Origin: Berberis thunbergii
Taxonomy: Eukaryota > Streptophyta > Magnoliopsida > Ranunculales > Berberidaceae
DNA length: 64,000 nt
Reading direction: 5' to 3'
Assembly (NCBI GenBank): GCA_003290165.1
Contig: QNQO01000797.1
Location: 124,001-188,000 of the forward strand
Below, in pieces: positions 11,887 to 23,529 of the stretch. Position 1 is the first letter of the stretch. Each line of letters opens with the position of its first letter. Both the position numbers and the translations under genes were made by a program. The notes under the pieces were generated by a model. That model had not been told where the DNA came from. It saw nothing but the letters and a program-made list of their open reading frames with translations, and ran no database searches.

Positions 11887-13669
11887 TGATTACGCCCAAA
11901 CAGTACACGCGGTCAATTGCAGTAAAGAATGGGGTGTCGATCCCACGAGGGAAAACGATCTACAAAATAAGGTTAAGGAAAACAAACTATGCGAAACTAA
12001 AGTTAATAAATTCTAACAAATTTAAAATACGAAATTGAATTTAATTTAATGAAAATTAAGTTTGGAAAAATCACAAGGTTCCAAGAATCCCTCCTAGACT
12101 TCACACGCTAACTAGTGTTGATTCGCTATGATGACTCAACTACGTGTTTCACATCCCAAACGACGTAATCGGAAAAATAATATTTTAACCATTAATATAC
12201 CCTAATGTAAATGAATTTAAGATTTCACTTTTTTTTCTAAAAGAACACAAAGGTTTGTCATATGTGATATCTTAAACTTACGATATATCCGGAGACAATA
12301 CCGTAATAAATGACGATCACATATAACTAACCTACCGGAATCAATTAATCCTTAAACATTCCACACATAAGAAAAGTGTAACTAAGCTTATATGGAGAAG
12401 AAAAGATAATCACCGGAATAAAAATAATCTACAAAGAAATCTATGATATCCTTCTCACTGAAATAACATAAATTTCTATATTAAATAAAAGTGAGAATCA
12501 TTAAACATCATTATTCATCGTGAAAACTCAAAGCGAATCAAATACTAATTTAGCGCGTTACATCTAGGAGTTCACCTCTTCACCTTGCGGGGGGTTTAGT
12601 GACTCATGGTGGTGGTGGTCACAGCATCACTGGAGGAGGGACCCATCACTTCCTGTACGCGCACGAATCCCAAGAAAAACAACTAAATTTACAATGTGGT
12701 GGCTCTTACAAGTTCTCAGGGTGTAAATAGCCTTAACTGTTTTTCAAAACTGAAAACAGTTTCTTTTTCCCGCGCGAATTCGCCGCAGAGCAGCTCCTTC
12801 GTCTTCTCCAGCGCGACAGCGCCCTTCCCGCCTCCGTTCTCCGCTCCTCGCGAGCTTCCTCTCCTCACGAACGTTTCCGGCACCTGCAAGAATAGAGAGA
12901 AGGTGAGTGAACAGGGATAACAACCAAAAACCCGAAGGGGGACGAGGAACAGGGAGCTGAAACAGGGTGGTGTTCTCCCTGTTTTGCGGTGGTAGCGAGG
13001 TTCTCGCGGTGGTGTGGGCTCTAAAAGAGAGAGGCGTGGAGGAGGGAGAAGCCGTGGAGAAGAGAGAAAGAGGAAGGAGGGCGGCTGCGAGGGAGGTGCT
13101 CCCTGTTTCGCGGCAGTGCCGTGCATGCGGTGGTGGCGATGGTGTTCGAGTGATGGTGGCGGTGAGAGAGATGGAGGGAGATGATGGTGGCGGCTGTGTT
13201 ATGGACAGAGAGAACGGTGGCGAGGTGAGGTTGGTTAGTGGTGAGAGAGCTCTGTCTCTGCCTTGGTGGAGGTGGAGATGGTGGCTGGAAAAGAGAGGAA
13301 GAAAAACGTGGAAGAGAGAAGAGAGTCTTCTTTTTGGAGAAGGCAAGAGAGAAACCTAAATAGGGTTCCTCTATTTCCTTGTTAGGTTGGGCTTAGGATT
13401 CTAGCTTTCTGGGCTTGGGCTTGGTTAAAGTAATTGGACCATGCTTATTCGGGTTAGGCTTAGATGTGTGAACCACTCTTTTGTACCACCGCTAGAATCG
13501 ACAAATTAATCATTTTCTCAAATTTGTCGCCTTAATGTGACTTTATCGTTCACGCGCGCAGATTCTTACAAAAACATAAAAGTTGAAATAATTAGAATAA
13601 AATATATTAATTGAAGCACTAACATATATAAATTAAGGGTCATAATTTGTAATAATTATGTGTATATCA
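11887..13669 (-). repeat. 5' LTR of Athila element
   Basis: This 1783-bp partner of 5861-7645 carries the same GC-rich and AT-rich halves. On the element strand it ends against the primer binding site at 11881-11864. Promoter and polyadenylation signals of the element should lie here, but I cannot place them with confidence. Confidence 0.93.
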
Positions 13670-13710
13670 GCAGTCCTGAGGGAGAGTGGAGGTCGTGTGG
13701 AGAGTTGTTT

Positions 13711-13965
13711 GAGATTCCCACCTTTCGAATAGTTTATGACTGAGTAGAGTTGTCGATTGATTCGGGGAGTAAAGGTTTGGCAACTAGGCTGAAGAACAGT
13801 GGTCCCGTGGCAAGCCATTAGAGTTAGTTTGGGACTGACTAGGCTTCCACCTTCTGATTTATTTATGACCGAGCAAAGCGGTCGACGAATTCAGGGAGTA
13901 AAGATTTGGCGACCAGGCTAAAGAGCAGTGTTCTCGTGGCAAACCGTTGGAATCAGTTAATGTTG
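13711..13965. repeat. Two diverged tandem repeats of about 130 bp
   Basis: 13711-13838 and 13847-13965 share the string ggagtaaag-tttggc-accaggctgaagaacagtg and a following ccgtggcaa block in the same order. They lie just outside the Athila target duplication. Tandem repeats in the 3' non-coding part are common in Tat/Ogre elements. Confidence 0.65.
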
Positions 13966-15073
13966 GAGTGCCCATTTGGTGAACCACTATGTCTATATAA
14001 TGGTGTTTTCCAATCATTGTTGGCACCATCTTTTGCTGAGATTATTTCCTGTAATGTTCTTGTTTGAAGAAGATGCTTTGGGTTTTCCAAAGGTTGAGGG
14101 AAATGCTTTAGGTTTTCCAAAGGCTGAAGTTGGATCTCCATCACTGGAGTTTTCAAAAGTTCAGATGTTCACATCAACCAGGCATGATAATAGATGCTAT
14201 TATGCGTGGTCACTTGTTGTGGGTGGGCACGTAGTTAATCCGTTGAGGTCTTGTAATCTCTTCTCATATCACGGAGAAGGGTATTCTCCCAAGGGAAGGG
14301 TTTGTCTTTTATGTACATGTGCTTTATCGTTGTTCCTAAATGTTTGATCTCAGAGATAACATCTGCGTCCCACTTAGTGGTGGCTGCCTCCACCACTTCT
14401 CGATTAACACCGTCACCTCCCTTGCTCTGGATGTCGCTATCTGGGTTGAAGGTGGAGTCATGCATGGTCTGTTGGAGTGGGCCTTTGATTCCCAAATATT
14501 CCATTCCCTTTTGCGTGGGAAGGTGCCTGCAGTATGTAGTCTTTTGTATCCGCCTCAGGGCATTCGAGTATGTAGCCTTTTGTATTTGCCTCAAAGTGCT
14601 TGTTGTTACATCATTCCAATAATCAATAGAGTTTGTTTATGAAATTCTTGTTTTATTTCTTAAGTGATTGCGAATCACATACGTCTCTTAAAAACTCTAA
14701 ACTCAATATTGACTACGGAAAGGGAAACAAACAACTTAAAGCAAACTAACTGTTGATGGAGATAAACTGATCTTGGCCTTGAAGTGAATTCAGATAGCTT
14801 TCGCAGATCATTTAGCAGATTGTCGAGGCATTACATAGGATACTGAAGAATAAACCTTGCAGTGGGGCGGATCTCCACACCGACGACATGTAGAGGGAAG
14901 TGTTCCCGCTTGCCATTTGCCTTATGACTCGCTGAGCGGGAGAGCTGATTGGTCCTGCATTGCTCGAAAATGTTCTCTTTCATCTTTTGGCCTTGTACTT
15001 GGTCAGGTTGCTTTGCATGATGTAGCAGAATATGAGAGCACTCTATCTGTTTCAGTGCGGTGTAGTGGCAGCC
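13966..15073. other. Tat internal region where pol has been lost
   Basis: About 1.1 kb between the protease remnant and the tandem repeats. No RT, RNase H or integrase motif is visible on either strand. A short internal repeat, ctttgggttttccaaagg and ctttaggttttccaaagg (14073, 14106), is present. On the minus strand the reading just below 15074 continues protease-linker-like (GCHYTALK) after a TGA. Confidence 0.5.
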
Positions 15074-15523
15074 TCATGCCGTAGGTTGGTCTCCTTGTAT
15101 TGTTCCTTCAAAGTTGTTAGCAGTATACTTAACACACCGGTGAAGGATGGATACCATTGCTTCCATTTGATGTAGCCACTGTCTTCCCATTATGAGGTTG
15201 TAGGATGATGGTGTGTCTACCACCTTGAAGTTTAGAATCAGGACCTTCTTCAGCCTCGATTCACCAGTTACCGTGGCTAACCTTACCTTTCTGATGAGAA
15301 AACATTTTTTCATGCTGAATTCGATCAGCGGGTGCTCTGATGGCACTAGGTTTTTCTCCTTGAGGTTTATGCTGTAGAAAACATTGTAGAACAGAACATT
15401 GAGCAAGCTTCCTATGTCAACGAGAACTTTCTTCACTTCCCACTTTGCAATGGAAACGAAGATGACCAAGGCATCGTTGTGCGGTGCTCGAACTCCATCG
15501 AGGTCCTTGTCTATGAAAGTCAA
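15074..15523 (-). pseudogene. Tat retroelement aspartic protease
   Basis: The 149-codon frame shows the usual Tat protease layout: HNDALVIFVSIAKWEVKKVL, the active-site block VDIGSLLNVLFYN, and the C-terminal IMGRQWLH...GTIQGDQ. The catalytic triad normally read D-T-G is D-I-G here, so the enzyme would be inactive. The frame ends at a TGA where relatives continue into the linker before RT. In life the protease would mature Gag-Pol inside the particle. Confidence 0.8.
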
Positions 15524-15896
15524 AATGGGAACGGGGATCTAAATTTTTGAATAGCAAACACGCCTATCTTCATCTGCGGGTCGTGTCCGCATATCCAAAA
15601 GAGCTCGCTTGTGGGACCCGTGCTACTGGTCTTCATTCGGTCTGACTCCATGAAGGACGCATATTATCCCCGGAATCTCATTCTCTATCTCTTTGACTGA
15701 CTTGCCCTATCCCTGGTCTGTTCTGATTGCTTTTCAGATTTCAAGAAGTCTTTCAATTTGCTCTTGTGGATCCAGTGCTCTATTTCATACCTCAGACTTT
15801 TGCAGTCATTGGTGTTGTGGCCGCCCTCTTTGTGGTACGCACAGTACTTGCCGGTGTCACTTTTGGCAGGGTCTTCGCGTGTCTTCGGGGGCCACT

Positions 15897-17077
15897 TTAA
15901 TTGCTCCCAATTTTCACGGAGTTGAGTACATCCGACAGACTAGCATTTAGGGGTGTCACGGTTCTGGATCCAACGTAGTTGGAGGATGTTTTTTGGCCTG
16001 GGACGATCAGGACCCAGTTTGTTGTAAGCACACTTCCTCTTGTTCTGCTCCTCATCCTCGTGTCTCTTTCCCTCCTTGTCCCTAGAAGCTGAGGGTTTTC
16101 GATTGCCTTCGGTCGCCCTCTTAGCGGTCCTTGACTCTTCCTGGGTGATGTGTCTCTGGACGCTCTTGAAAAGCTCTCCATGTCCAAAAAGGGCTCCAAG
16201 GTGAGGTCCTCAAAGATCTTTCCCTCTTTGATGCTCGTAATGAATGCCGTCACAGCTGTATCGTCGCTGCACCCGTTGATGAGGGCCAGCTTGTTGTTGA
16301 AGCTTGTGACATGCACTCGAAGCATCTCGCCGAACTTCTGCCTTAGAGAGAGTATGTAGTGCGGGCAATTCCTGAAACGCTGGCTTCCGACAAAACAGGT
16401 CATGAATTCCTTTGCCAATGTTTTGAAGGAGTCGATTGACTTCGGTGGAAGGCTGTGGAACCATGTCAATGCAGAGCCTTTAGGATTGGTGGGAAAGGTT
16501 CTACACATGACGAATTCAGATCCTTCCTTGAGCGCCAATACATGCTGGTAATGGCGTAGATGATCAAAATGATAGGTGGTCTCGTCAGAGGAATCGAGCT
16601 TCGGGGGAGTGAACTTTCTCGGAGGTGCTTCACTCATGATTCGGTCCACAAAGGGTGGGACAGAGAGGTGATATAGTACGTTTGGGTTGTGCGCTCCTCT
16701 GTTAAGATGGTTCCCAGGACTGAGCCTCTTTGTCCAGGCGGCTAGATCGGCGTTAGTTGCGCAGCCTCCCTTAGTCCAATGGGAACTAGTGGGGGCTTGG
16801 CTCTCCTGCGCTTGCTCCCTATCGTCCACGCGAGGTGGAGGTCCGTGATGTTCCATGTCTCCATTAGCAGTGGGTGGATTCCGTTGTGTGAGCGTCTCTA
16901 CCACCTTGACGACTTACTGTATTTGAGACGTCAGCACCTCGATTCTGGGGTTCGCGGTTACTGCCGTTGGTGTAGGGTCGTGAGTTGGCTGCTCGTGCAT
17001 GGTAGGAACTGGTATAGGGACAGTCGGAGTGTTGGACGTATCCCTGGTTCGTTGTTGCATGACCTGGTGGTCACCAT
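15897..17077 (-). pseudogene. Tat retroelement gag (capsid region)
   Basis: The minus-strand frame from 16904 holds the Retrotrans_gag core: KFTPPKLDSSDETTYHFDHL, FPTNPKGSALTWFHSLPP, FNNKLALINGCSDDTAVTAF. The reading starts further upstream (MHEQPTHDP at 17000, probable original start MVTTR at 17077), with a TAA at 16916-16914 and a frameshift in between. After about 16170 the correct reading moves to another frame (QRHITQEESRT), so the C-terminal part is frameshifted too. Confidence 0.85.
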
Positions 17078-17119
17078 CTCTCTGGAATTTGGTAGGAGAC
17101 GACGTTTAGTGTAAAGTCA

Positions 17120-17828
17120 AGAACTATGTCGCCCCCACGGATGAAGCCAAACTAATGCAGTCGATTTTTGCTCCCTACTTTGACCCTGTTCCTACTGACC
17201 TGCACAACTCACGTGAGCCACAGACCACCATAGGGTGGTCGATGGCATTTCGATGCTTAAGTCAGACAGGGATCTGAGGAAGGTGTAATGTTGTAACAAA
17301 AATTTTGTAGCATACTTTAGCGTACCAACCTCATGTATGATTTATAGTACAAGGAGTCCTAGTTCTACCAGGTCAGCGTGGGCGTAGTTTAGGAAGAAGA
17401 TCTTCGTGGAGATCCATTCCTAATTAGGAATCGTGTTATAGGAGGGAAGTTCCCTGTTAGCTTTGCACTCCTAGAAATGCGGGAGATAGTTTCCAATCCA
17501 ATAGCAATTCGTGGAAGGGAGTTTTCCTATGTGGAAGATTATCTGGTGTTTGCTTCCTAGTTAGAAGGAGAGAACAACTATAGTTGCCCTTCCGAAGCTG
17601 ATCCTTGAGATACTTGCCTAAAGAGGGCTTATGAGTATTGAGGATGGTAGTGAGACGTGTGGGCTTATCATGATGTGAGAGTTCGGGTCTGCTTGGCAGA
17701 CTGAAGTTGAGCTGGCTTAGATCCGCTTGGGCTGGATCTGTGTTGGGCTGATGCTTAAGCCCGTAGTACTTCGAGATCATCATGACACGTGTTCGGCTCA
17801 GGAGTGTGACTGTTTTTATGTATCATCA
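17120..17828 (-). repeat. 5' LTR of Tat-type element (right copy)
   Basis: Matches 325-1168 in the same orientation and ends at the same tatcatca. About 130 bp present in the left copy are missing just inside the lower end. The primer binding site should lie near 17080-17120, but I could not match it to a tRNA. Confidence 0.75.
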
Positions 17829-18300
17829 CCAGTTATAGAAAGAGTGAAGACTGTATGTAAAATTGTAGTGTGTATACTTGCTTAAATTCCTTCCTCATTT
17901 CATAGACTCTTATAGCGAGTCTTCCCTCCCCAACTGTCTCTGGGATCGAGGGCGTGATGGAGGGACGAGATCTCACATAAGACCTTACTTGTGCATGACT
18001 AAGTACTTTGGCATTTGGCTCTATTTAAGACCCAATGCTTGATTGGGCTAGAGCTGATTCTGTGCAAGTGGATCTCAGGCCTATGACAGCTCTGAGATTT
18101 GTTGTTTGGGCCTTATTGTCCTGGACCAAGCCCTAAGACCCGCGCCTCCGGGGCTGGCGTGTCTTGGGTTTGGACACCTGACTTATGGGTTGAACAAGAG
18201 TATTACGCATGGGTTCGCTTGGGATTGCGTTGAAGCCTTTTATGTGCTAGGGTTAGCTCATGCCACATGTACAACTTTGATTGAGTGACTGTTTGATGTC
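17829..18300. other. LTR-like flank, unclassified
   Basis: Moderately GC-rich sequence with phrases such as atttaagacccaatgcttgattggg and acccgcgcctccggggc. It reads like part of another LTR but has no partner in the window. No coding signal. Confidence 0.3.
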
Positions 18301-20239
18301 TCTTCACTTACTAATCAGACAACTAAGCTGTTGGCAGAATAAGGTAACAAGAAGATCACATTTCTACCAAACTTAGTAGTCATTTTGAGTAGATTTGTTT
18401 TGGGTTGATTCTTATGGTCTTGATGAAAGGTTGAGAAATGGACTTGCATATCACGAAGATCTCTAAGATGTTGGTGCAATTGTTTTTAAAGGATCAAGGA
18501 AATGACCGGTGAAAGTAGAATCAGATACCAAAGCATACCAAGCCTTGCAAACACACCTCAAATTGAATATATACTTACTATAAATCTTCTCGAGTATTTA
18601 GATGTTGATATCATCAAATAGTCGATATAATTGCATACCCTACTCTACCTTGCCATCATTTTCATGTATGTCTAACCTCAATTCAACCCTTTAGCCGAGA
18701 AGTTGACATAGTTGCAAAGCCTCTCGTGCCTATCTACCTTTTTTTTTCCACTCAATTCACGTATGTGTGCCAACATGATCTATGACACCCACATATATAG
18801 ACATCGTAAATTTCTTAATTCAATTTCAAATCAGGATTTATTAACTAAAATAGAAGTAGAATTCGATAATGCATGGTCTTCATACTAATTTCTCACTCCT
18901 CCAACGCTTCAAGAAAATAATTACCTCCCATGGAGGGGAAGTTACTATTATTGTGAAAGGTTGAAATATGGACCCTGCCCAATTGGGGCCAGATTGGGTC
19001 TGCCCAAAGCACCTATGGATCCTCCTGATAATATTAGTGCAATTGAACAAAGAGCCCACCTAAGTTGTGTTTCTTGATGAAAAATAAGTTATGACTAGAG
19101 GTTGCTTTATGCAATTGAACAAACAAGTTTGGGAAAAAAAATTGAGGGGTCAAGAATCTCATTAAAAATGGCATGAGTGCTTTGCTGCTGACTACCTCTT
19201 TCCCAAGAGGGAAAACATCTTCTCTCTTGGGAAATTCTTGATTAGCTTCTTCTTTTGTTGATCTCTTTATGGTTGGAGGGTGTGTGGATTTCTTTTGTTT
19301 GTAGACTAGGGTATTCCCCATGCCGTTGGCACTACCGTACGATGTTAAATATTTCATCGTGACTTATCTTTCGTAGTGCCTCTCAGAACTTTTATTGTAT
19401 TGAAAAATCTCCCGGTACGCCTTTGGGGATTTTAGTTCAATATGCTATTAGCACCTGGTATTTGGCTTAAACTAAACCATAATTAAAAAAAAGGAATAAA
19501 AAACTTACATATCCCTTTAACATGTAATTAAAAAATCTATGTAAATGAAACAAAGTGAAAAAATGAACATTTTTTGATATTGAGACTGTTGGCACGACCA
19601 TTCAACTTCTCATATTTTTTTAAGAAAATTTTACAATCGCCCTTGTTTTTTAACATTTATTGAAATGCAACTACAAAATCCACCTAACCAGATGACAATA
19701 ATGTGTTTGAAGCATGTAACTTATAGATTTTAAATAGGAAAGATTTGTAGAGATTATAAGGAAAAAAAAAGAGGCATGCAAGATGTGCAATACGTGTAAA
19801 GTTGTGTGATAAACATATATGAACTGTTCCACAGAGGGAATTAATTGATACACTTATCCTCCATATGAAACTCAAATAAATAAGAATAAATGAGGAAGGA
19901 ATTTAGCACGAGCCCATTTATATATTCAAATAATAATTAGATGTTACCATAAAAAATGGTTTATCTAACAAATATATATTGTCATTCAAGATGTGTCACT
20001 AATCATACCCCAAGGTTGTGGCACATGTACCATTACCACTAAACATTTTTTTAATATCTATCGTGGCATTCATCTTTTAATATCCATTACGGCATTATCT
20101 CAACCACAAATATTTGATGTTTCTGTAACAGTATCTTAAACTAAATTGATTACAATTTTTTTGTGAAATTTTGATAATCTACCTTACCATAGCATTACTC
20201 CACATGCTAAATGCTTGAGTAACATAAATAAATATACTT
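18301..20239. other. AT-rich intergenic sequence, no gene seen
   Basis: No convincing coding frame on either strand. A hairpin-like phrase actagggtattccccatgcc-gttggcac occurs at 19306-19334 and recurs in similar form at 20461-20490. Several poly(A)/(T) runs are present. Confidence 0.5.
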
Positions 20240-20735
20240 ACATGGCTCATCACTACCATCAACATTTGAAGATAAATAAATAAATAAATATCAAAATATT
20301 GGGTATGGGAATCGAACCCATGCACTCTTATTGGGGATTGGCTGAAGGTAAGACATAAATGCTAACTTTAAGTCACAACCATTAGATCTTCATGTTTGGA
20401 TAAATCTCAACCGTCTTTTATCTCCTAAATGGTGAAACACCAATATGATTTGTAATATAGACTAGGGTATTCTCCGTGCCTTTGGCACGATAAAAGTTTA
20501 AAACTTGTAAAAACATGATCACTCTTAAGTTTTCATCCTTCAAACTTACATGCCTAATCACCACCATCAACAATTGAAGAAAGATATATAAATATCAAAA
20601 TGTTGGGTATGTGAATCGAACCCATGCACTTTTGGTGCTTTAAGTTCTATACAATCCGTTAGATTCTTATATTTGGATAAATCTCAATCGTCTTTTATCT
20701 CTAACCTCAAACAGCATCCTGATTTGTAATATAGA
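20240..20735 (-). repeat. Tandem duplication with tRNA-like B box, SINE-like
   Basis: 20240-20460 and 20545-20735 are diverged copies about 305 bp apart. Both keep accatcaaca, tcaaaat-ttgggtatg, gaatcgaacccatgcact, ttggataaatctcaa and ctgatttgtaatatag in order. On the minus strand each carries GGGTTCGATTC, a pol III B-box-like motif, which suggests a tRNA-derived SINE on that strand. A clear A box and a full tRNA fold are not visible. Confidence 0.45.
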
Positions 20736-20904
20736 TGTTGTTGAAGAACATATTTGATTTTGATTTGTGAGCTTTTTCTTTGTGGCGTGAAATTATTTTT
20801 CTTTGGGAAATTTTTTCATTATCTCTTAAAAAGAATTCACTAAATTTTGATGAGATTGTGTTGTTTTTAAATCGTTGTTTTGCCTTCTGAAGTTTCAAAT
20901 TGAA

Positions 20905-21475
20905 CAAAAATTTTGAATTTTAGAAAAAGAATTTTGTAATGATTTAGACTGGGATATATGCCACTAAGTTTATAGTGAAATGAGATATTAAAATGGGAGC
21001 AAAAATTCAGTGGTTATTCGATATAAAAATTAGTTCCAAAATCATTTGGTTATAGCCTTTAAAATTGTGCCGAAACAATAAATTAAAGCTTTAGAGTAGG
21101 ATTTGCAACTATATTTTTGTGAAAAGATATTTTGAAATGGTTGAAGAAAACAATTAGTGGTTATATATAAATACTACGAAAATCTTCAAAAATCGTGTTT
21201 TAAAGCCTTTTGAAATCGAGCTAAATTTTTTTATTTTTAGAAACTAAAATTTTCTAATGCTCTAGACTAGGATCTATGCAACTATGTTTATTGTGAAGAC
21301 ATTGAAATGATAGAAAAAAATCCAGTGATCATCTTATTAAAAAAAATCCAAAATCGTGGTTATTTATAGGCTTTGAAATTGAGCTAAAACTAAGAAATTT
21401 TAAAGCTTTATAGTAGGATCTAAGCGACTATGGTTCTTGCGGCATGAAATTTTGAAATGGGTGAAGAATAAAATC
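20905..21475. repeat. Array of about 165-bp satellite-like repeats, locus 1
   Basis: The phrase (t)aggatctatgcgactatg-tt recurs in diverged form at about 20951, 21097, 21269 and 21413. Each is followed by gaaatg...gaagaaaa, ggttat, ccaaaatcgtg-ttt and ttgaaattgagc before the next copy. Two sub-types alternate (atgttta and atggttctt). The same repeat forms an array at 61740-62470. Confidence 0.75.
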
Positions 21476-23382
21476 AGTATCGCCTACCCTTTTCTTTTTA
21501 GCCTATTCGCTTGTGCTTGTGCTTTGAGAATTCATGGCTCTCTTCAGCCAATTGGAAGAGGCATCCCCAGAATGGCCAAAATAAATTATTATCAAAATCA
21601 CGAGTTGAAGAGCATCGACGTGGGGACGGAAATGATTTAATAAAAAAGGGTTTTTGAAAAATGAGAGATGGAATATGAAATAGAAAAAGTAAAGACCTAT
21701 ATAGGTAGCAAAAGGACTACCAATAGTAAGGAGGCAAATGCCTGGCACATAGTGGAGGCGAAAATCTATACATGTCGGTGCGACTATTCATTCATTTCTT
21801 TTTCATTCAATATCTATTTACGTTCGAGCACTCGCCTATCTTCTACTATGCTATATGAAGTCAGTTTGTTTACCTAGACTGAAGTTTTTGGCTTTCATTC
21901 AAATTTTCGGTTCTGGGTCACCTAGATAAGAAATTTGATTTCGAACCGAGCAAAGAAGGTGTTGGACGAGGTAGTGCTGGTATCTTCCATATCTCTCCAA
22001 TGGGCTCTTTTGTTGCTGTCTATACTTCTGTTAAGCTATCTCCCATGGACAAGGGATACTAAATAGTAGACTATCTCCCAAAGCCTCATGGTTGTCTTTT
22101 GTTGCGGGAAGCGGAAGCCCTGGTTGAGCTATCATAAGTCCAAAATCGGAATAGGACTAAGCAAGAAGCAGTGCCCGGCTAGGTGATTGATCCTTTGCTT
22201 CAGTCTAACTAGCTTGGTTGAAGGTTCAGTGCAGTGGAATGGAAGTTCCGTTCCTGCTCATTCATCTTAATGGTAGTGCCTTGGCCTTCATTCTTCTAAT
22301 GGAAACGAGCGACATATAATGGGGAAACTTTTGTTCGCATTTCGAGTTTTGAGCCGGTACCCCCATTTCACTCAATCTCAAGCATCGGCAGATAATTCCA
22401 TAATGTCGTTGGGCGCATTTCGAGTAGTTACACCATGACCTAATGAACAAAAAAAGAGGAACAAACGGTTTTCTGTGAAAGAAGAGGTTGAGCTATTCGT
22501 CAGCTAGGGATGGGAACTCCTTTGAAAGTAGAGTTCATTGGTTCGTGTTTCTTCCATCTGCTTTGGCAAATGATCTCGCATTTGGGTGAGTGAATAAGAA
22601 GCTTTCTGACACGGGTTAGCAAAATAGGCTGACTCAGGTACTTCATTTTGAACCTTTCCTTTCTTATAGATGCCTTCTCCTAGTTACTACTATACTCTAT
22701 TCTATGAATGGATCAATACTAAATTAGCCGTCGTTTTGTTGAACCAAACCGGTCAAAAGGTCAGGTTTTCTCGATCTGGCCAGAGAAGGAGTCACCCTTA
22801 TAGTCCAGTAGGGGAAATACACCTTCATGGGCGCGCCAACATTTGATGACGATGGGGCCGGGGGAATCTTAAGGTTATGTTCGGTGTCCACCCTAATCTC
22901 TCTATATTTGTTAGGGAGTGGAGATGACCCTAATACCCCTAACTCTATATAGCGAGTCTAGGGAGGGCATCTCGACATGCTGAACAAAAAATGAAAAAAA
23001 TGCATGTTGTGGTGTGATCACGACACCAATGAGTGTGTTCTATTGTGGGTAATCACACAAATCGGGCAAGCAAAAAATGCGATGTAGTGTTGTGTTGAAG
23101 CGGTGTCGTTATATAGGCCCTTGCTGAAAGAGAAGTTGAAGTATCGTACACTTTCCTTTCGATTTCTCCCTTGTAGCCATTACCCGATCCACACGCCCCA
23201 AACTGACTTAACGAGGAATCCATTCTCACAAACAAACACATCCCCTACACACACACTTAGGAGCACCCCTTTTTGCATATCCATACAAGACCCGAGTAGG
23301 CGGGTCGAGGTCCTACGAGGTACCCACTACTTGGAGTACCCTCCCCCCCAAAAAAGATGTGTCTGTCAGGTTCAATTCTTCG
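21476..23382. other. Organelle-like (mitochondrial?) intergenic DNA, no gene recognised
   Basis: Composition changes abruptly at about 21476 from AT-rich repeats to balanced sequence with many short purine-pyrimidine phrases typical of plant mitochondrial spacers (for example gaatggaagttccgttcctg). No mitochondrial gene could be identified, so nuclear transfer of mitochondrial DNA is inference. The probable CACTA element begins at its right end. Confidence 0.4.
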
Positions 23383-23500
23383 CACTACAACACAAGTGAT
23401 TAATAATAGCACAAGTCCATAGCGTTTTTTTTGGACTTGTGCTATCAAAACCAATGTAATTTCATAAGATAGCGTTTTGATTAAACACAGTAAAACAGAG
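23383..23500 (+). repeat. Left terminal and subterminal repeats of first CACTA element
   Basis: Starts CACTACAA. It contains a hairpin of agcacaagtcc and ggacttgtgct around an atagcgtttt motif, and a second atagcgttttgatt copy at about 23469. In CACTA elements such motifs bind the TNPA-type protein. Confidence 0.6.
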
Positions 23501-23529
23501 CGGGAGAGCGAAAATTTGGTACACGCGTT

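Larger units (their letters stand above)
5861..13669 (-). mobile_element. Athila-type Ty3/gypsy LTR retrotransposon, pol-less, complete ends
   Basis: Two long direct repeats, 5861-7645 and 11887-13669, start tgattacgcc and end tatca. They are flanked by the 5-bp target duplication gcagt at 5856-5860 and 13670-13674. Beside the 5' LTR lies the primer site TGGCGCCGTTGCCGGGGA, complementary to tRNA-Asp and diagnostic of Athila and relatives. The internal 4.2 kb holds only a broken gag; protease, RT, RNase H, integrase and env-like ORF are absent. The two LTRs are nearly identical, so the insertion into the Tat element is recent, yet the copy was probably already defective. Confidence 0.93.
325..17828 (-). 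mobile_element. Tat/Ogre-type Ty3/gypsy LTR retrotransposon, degraded
   Basis: Related direct repeats at about 325-1168 and 17120-17828 serve as LTRs. Read on the minus strand the order is 5' LTR, gag (17077-15897), aspartic protease (15523-15074), a region that has lost RT, RNase H and integrase, non-coding repeats, an ORF coded on the opposite strand (1417-5309), a polypurine stretch and the 3' LTR. An antisense ORF between pol and the 3' LTR is a known feature of some Tat-lineage elements such as Grande. The Athila element 5861-13669 and an insertion at 3338-4674 interrupt the copy. The LTRs have diverged clearly and every coding part carries stops or frameshifts, so it is an old, dead copy. 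Confidence 0.8.

Noticed and set aside
20299..20320. A tRNA gene at the gaatcgaacccatgcact motif
   Set aside because: Only the B-box/T-arm-like segment fits. No acceptor stem or anticodon arm could be paired, and the motif is part of a duplicated repeat.
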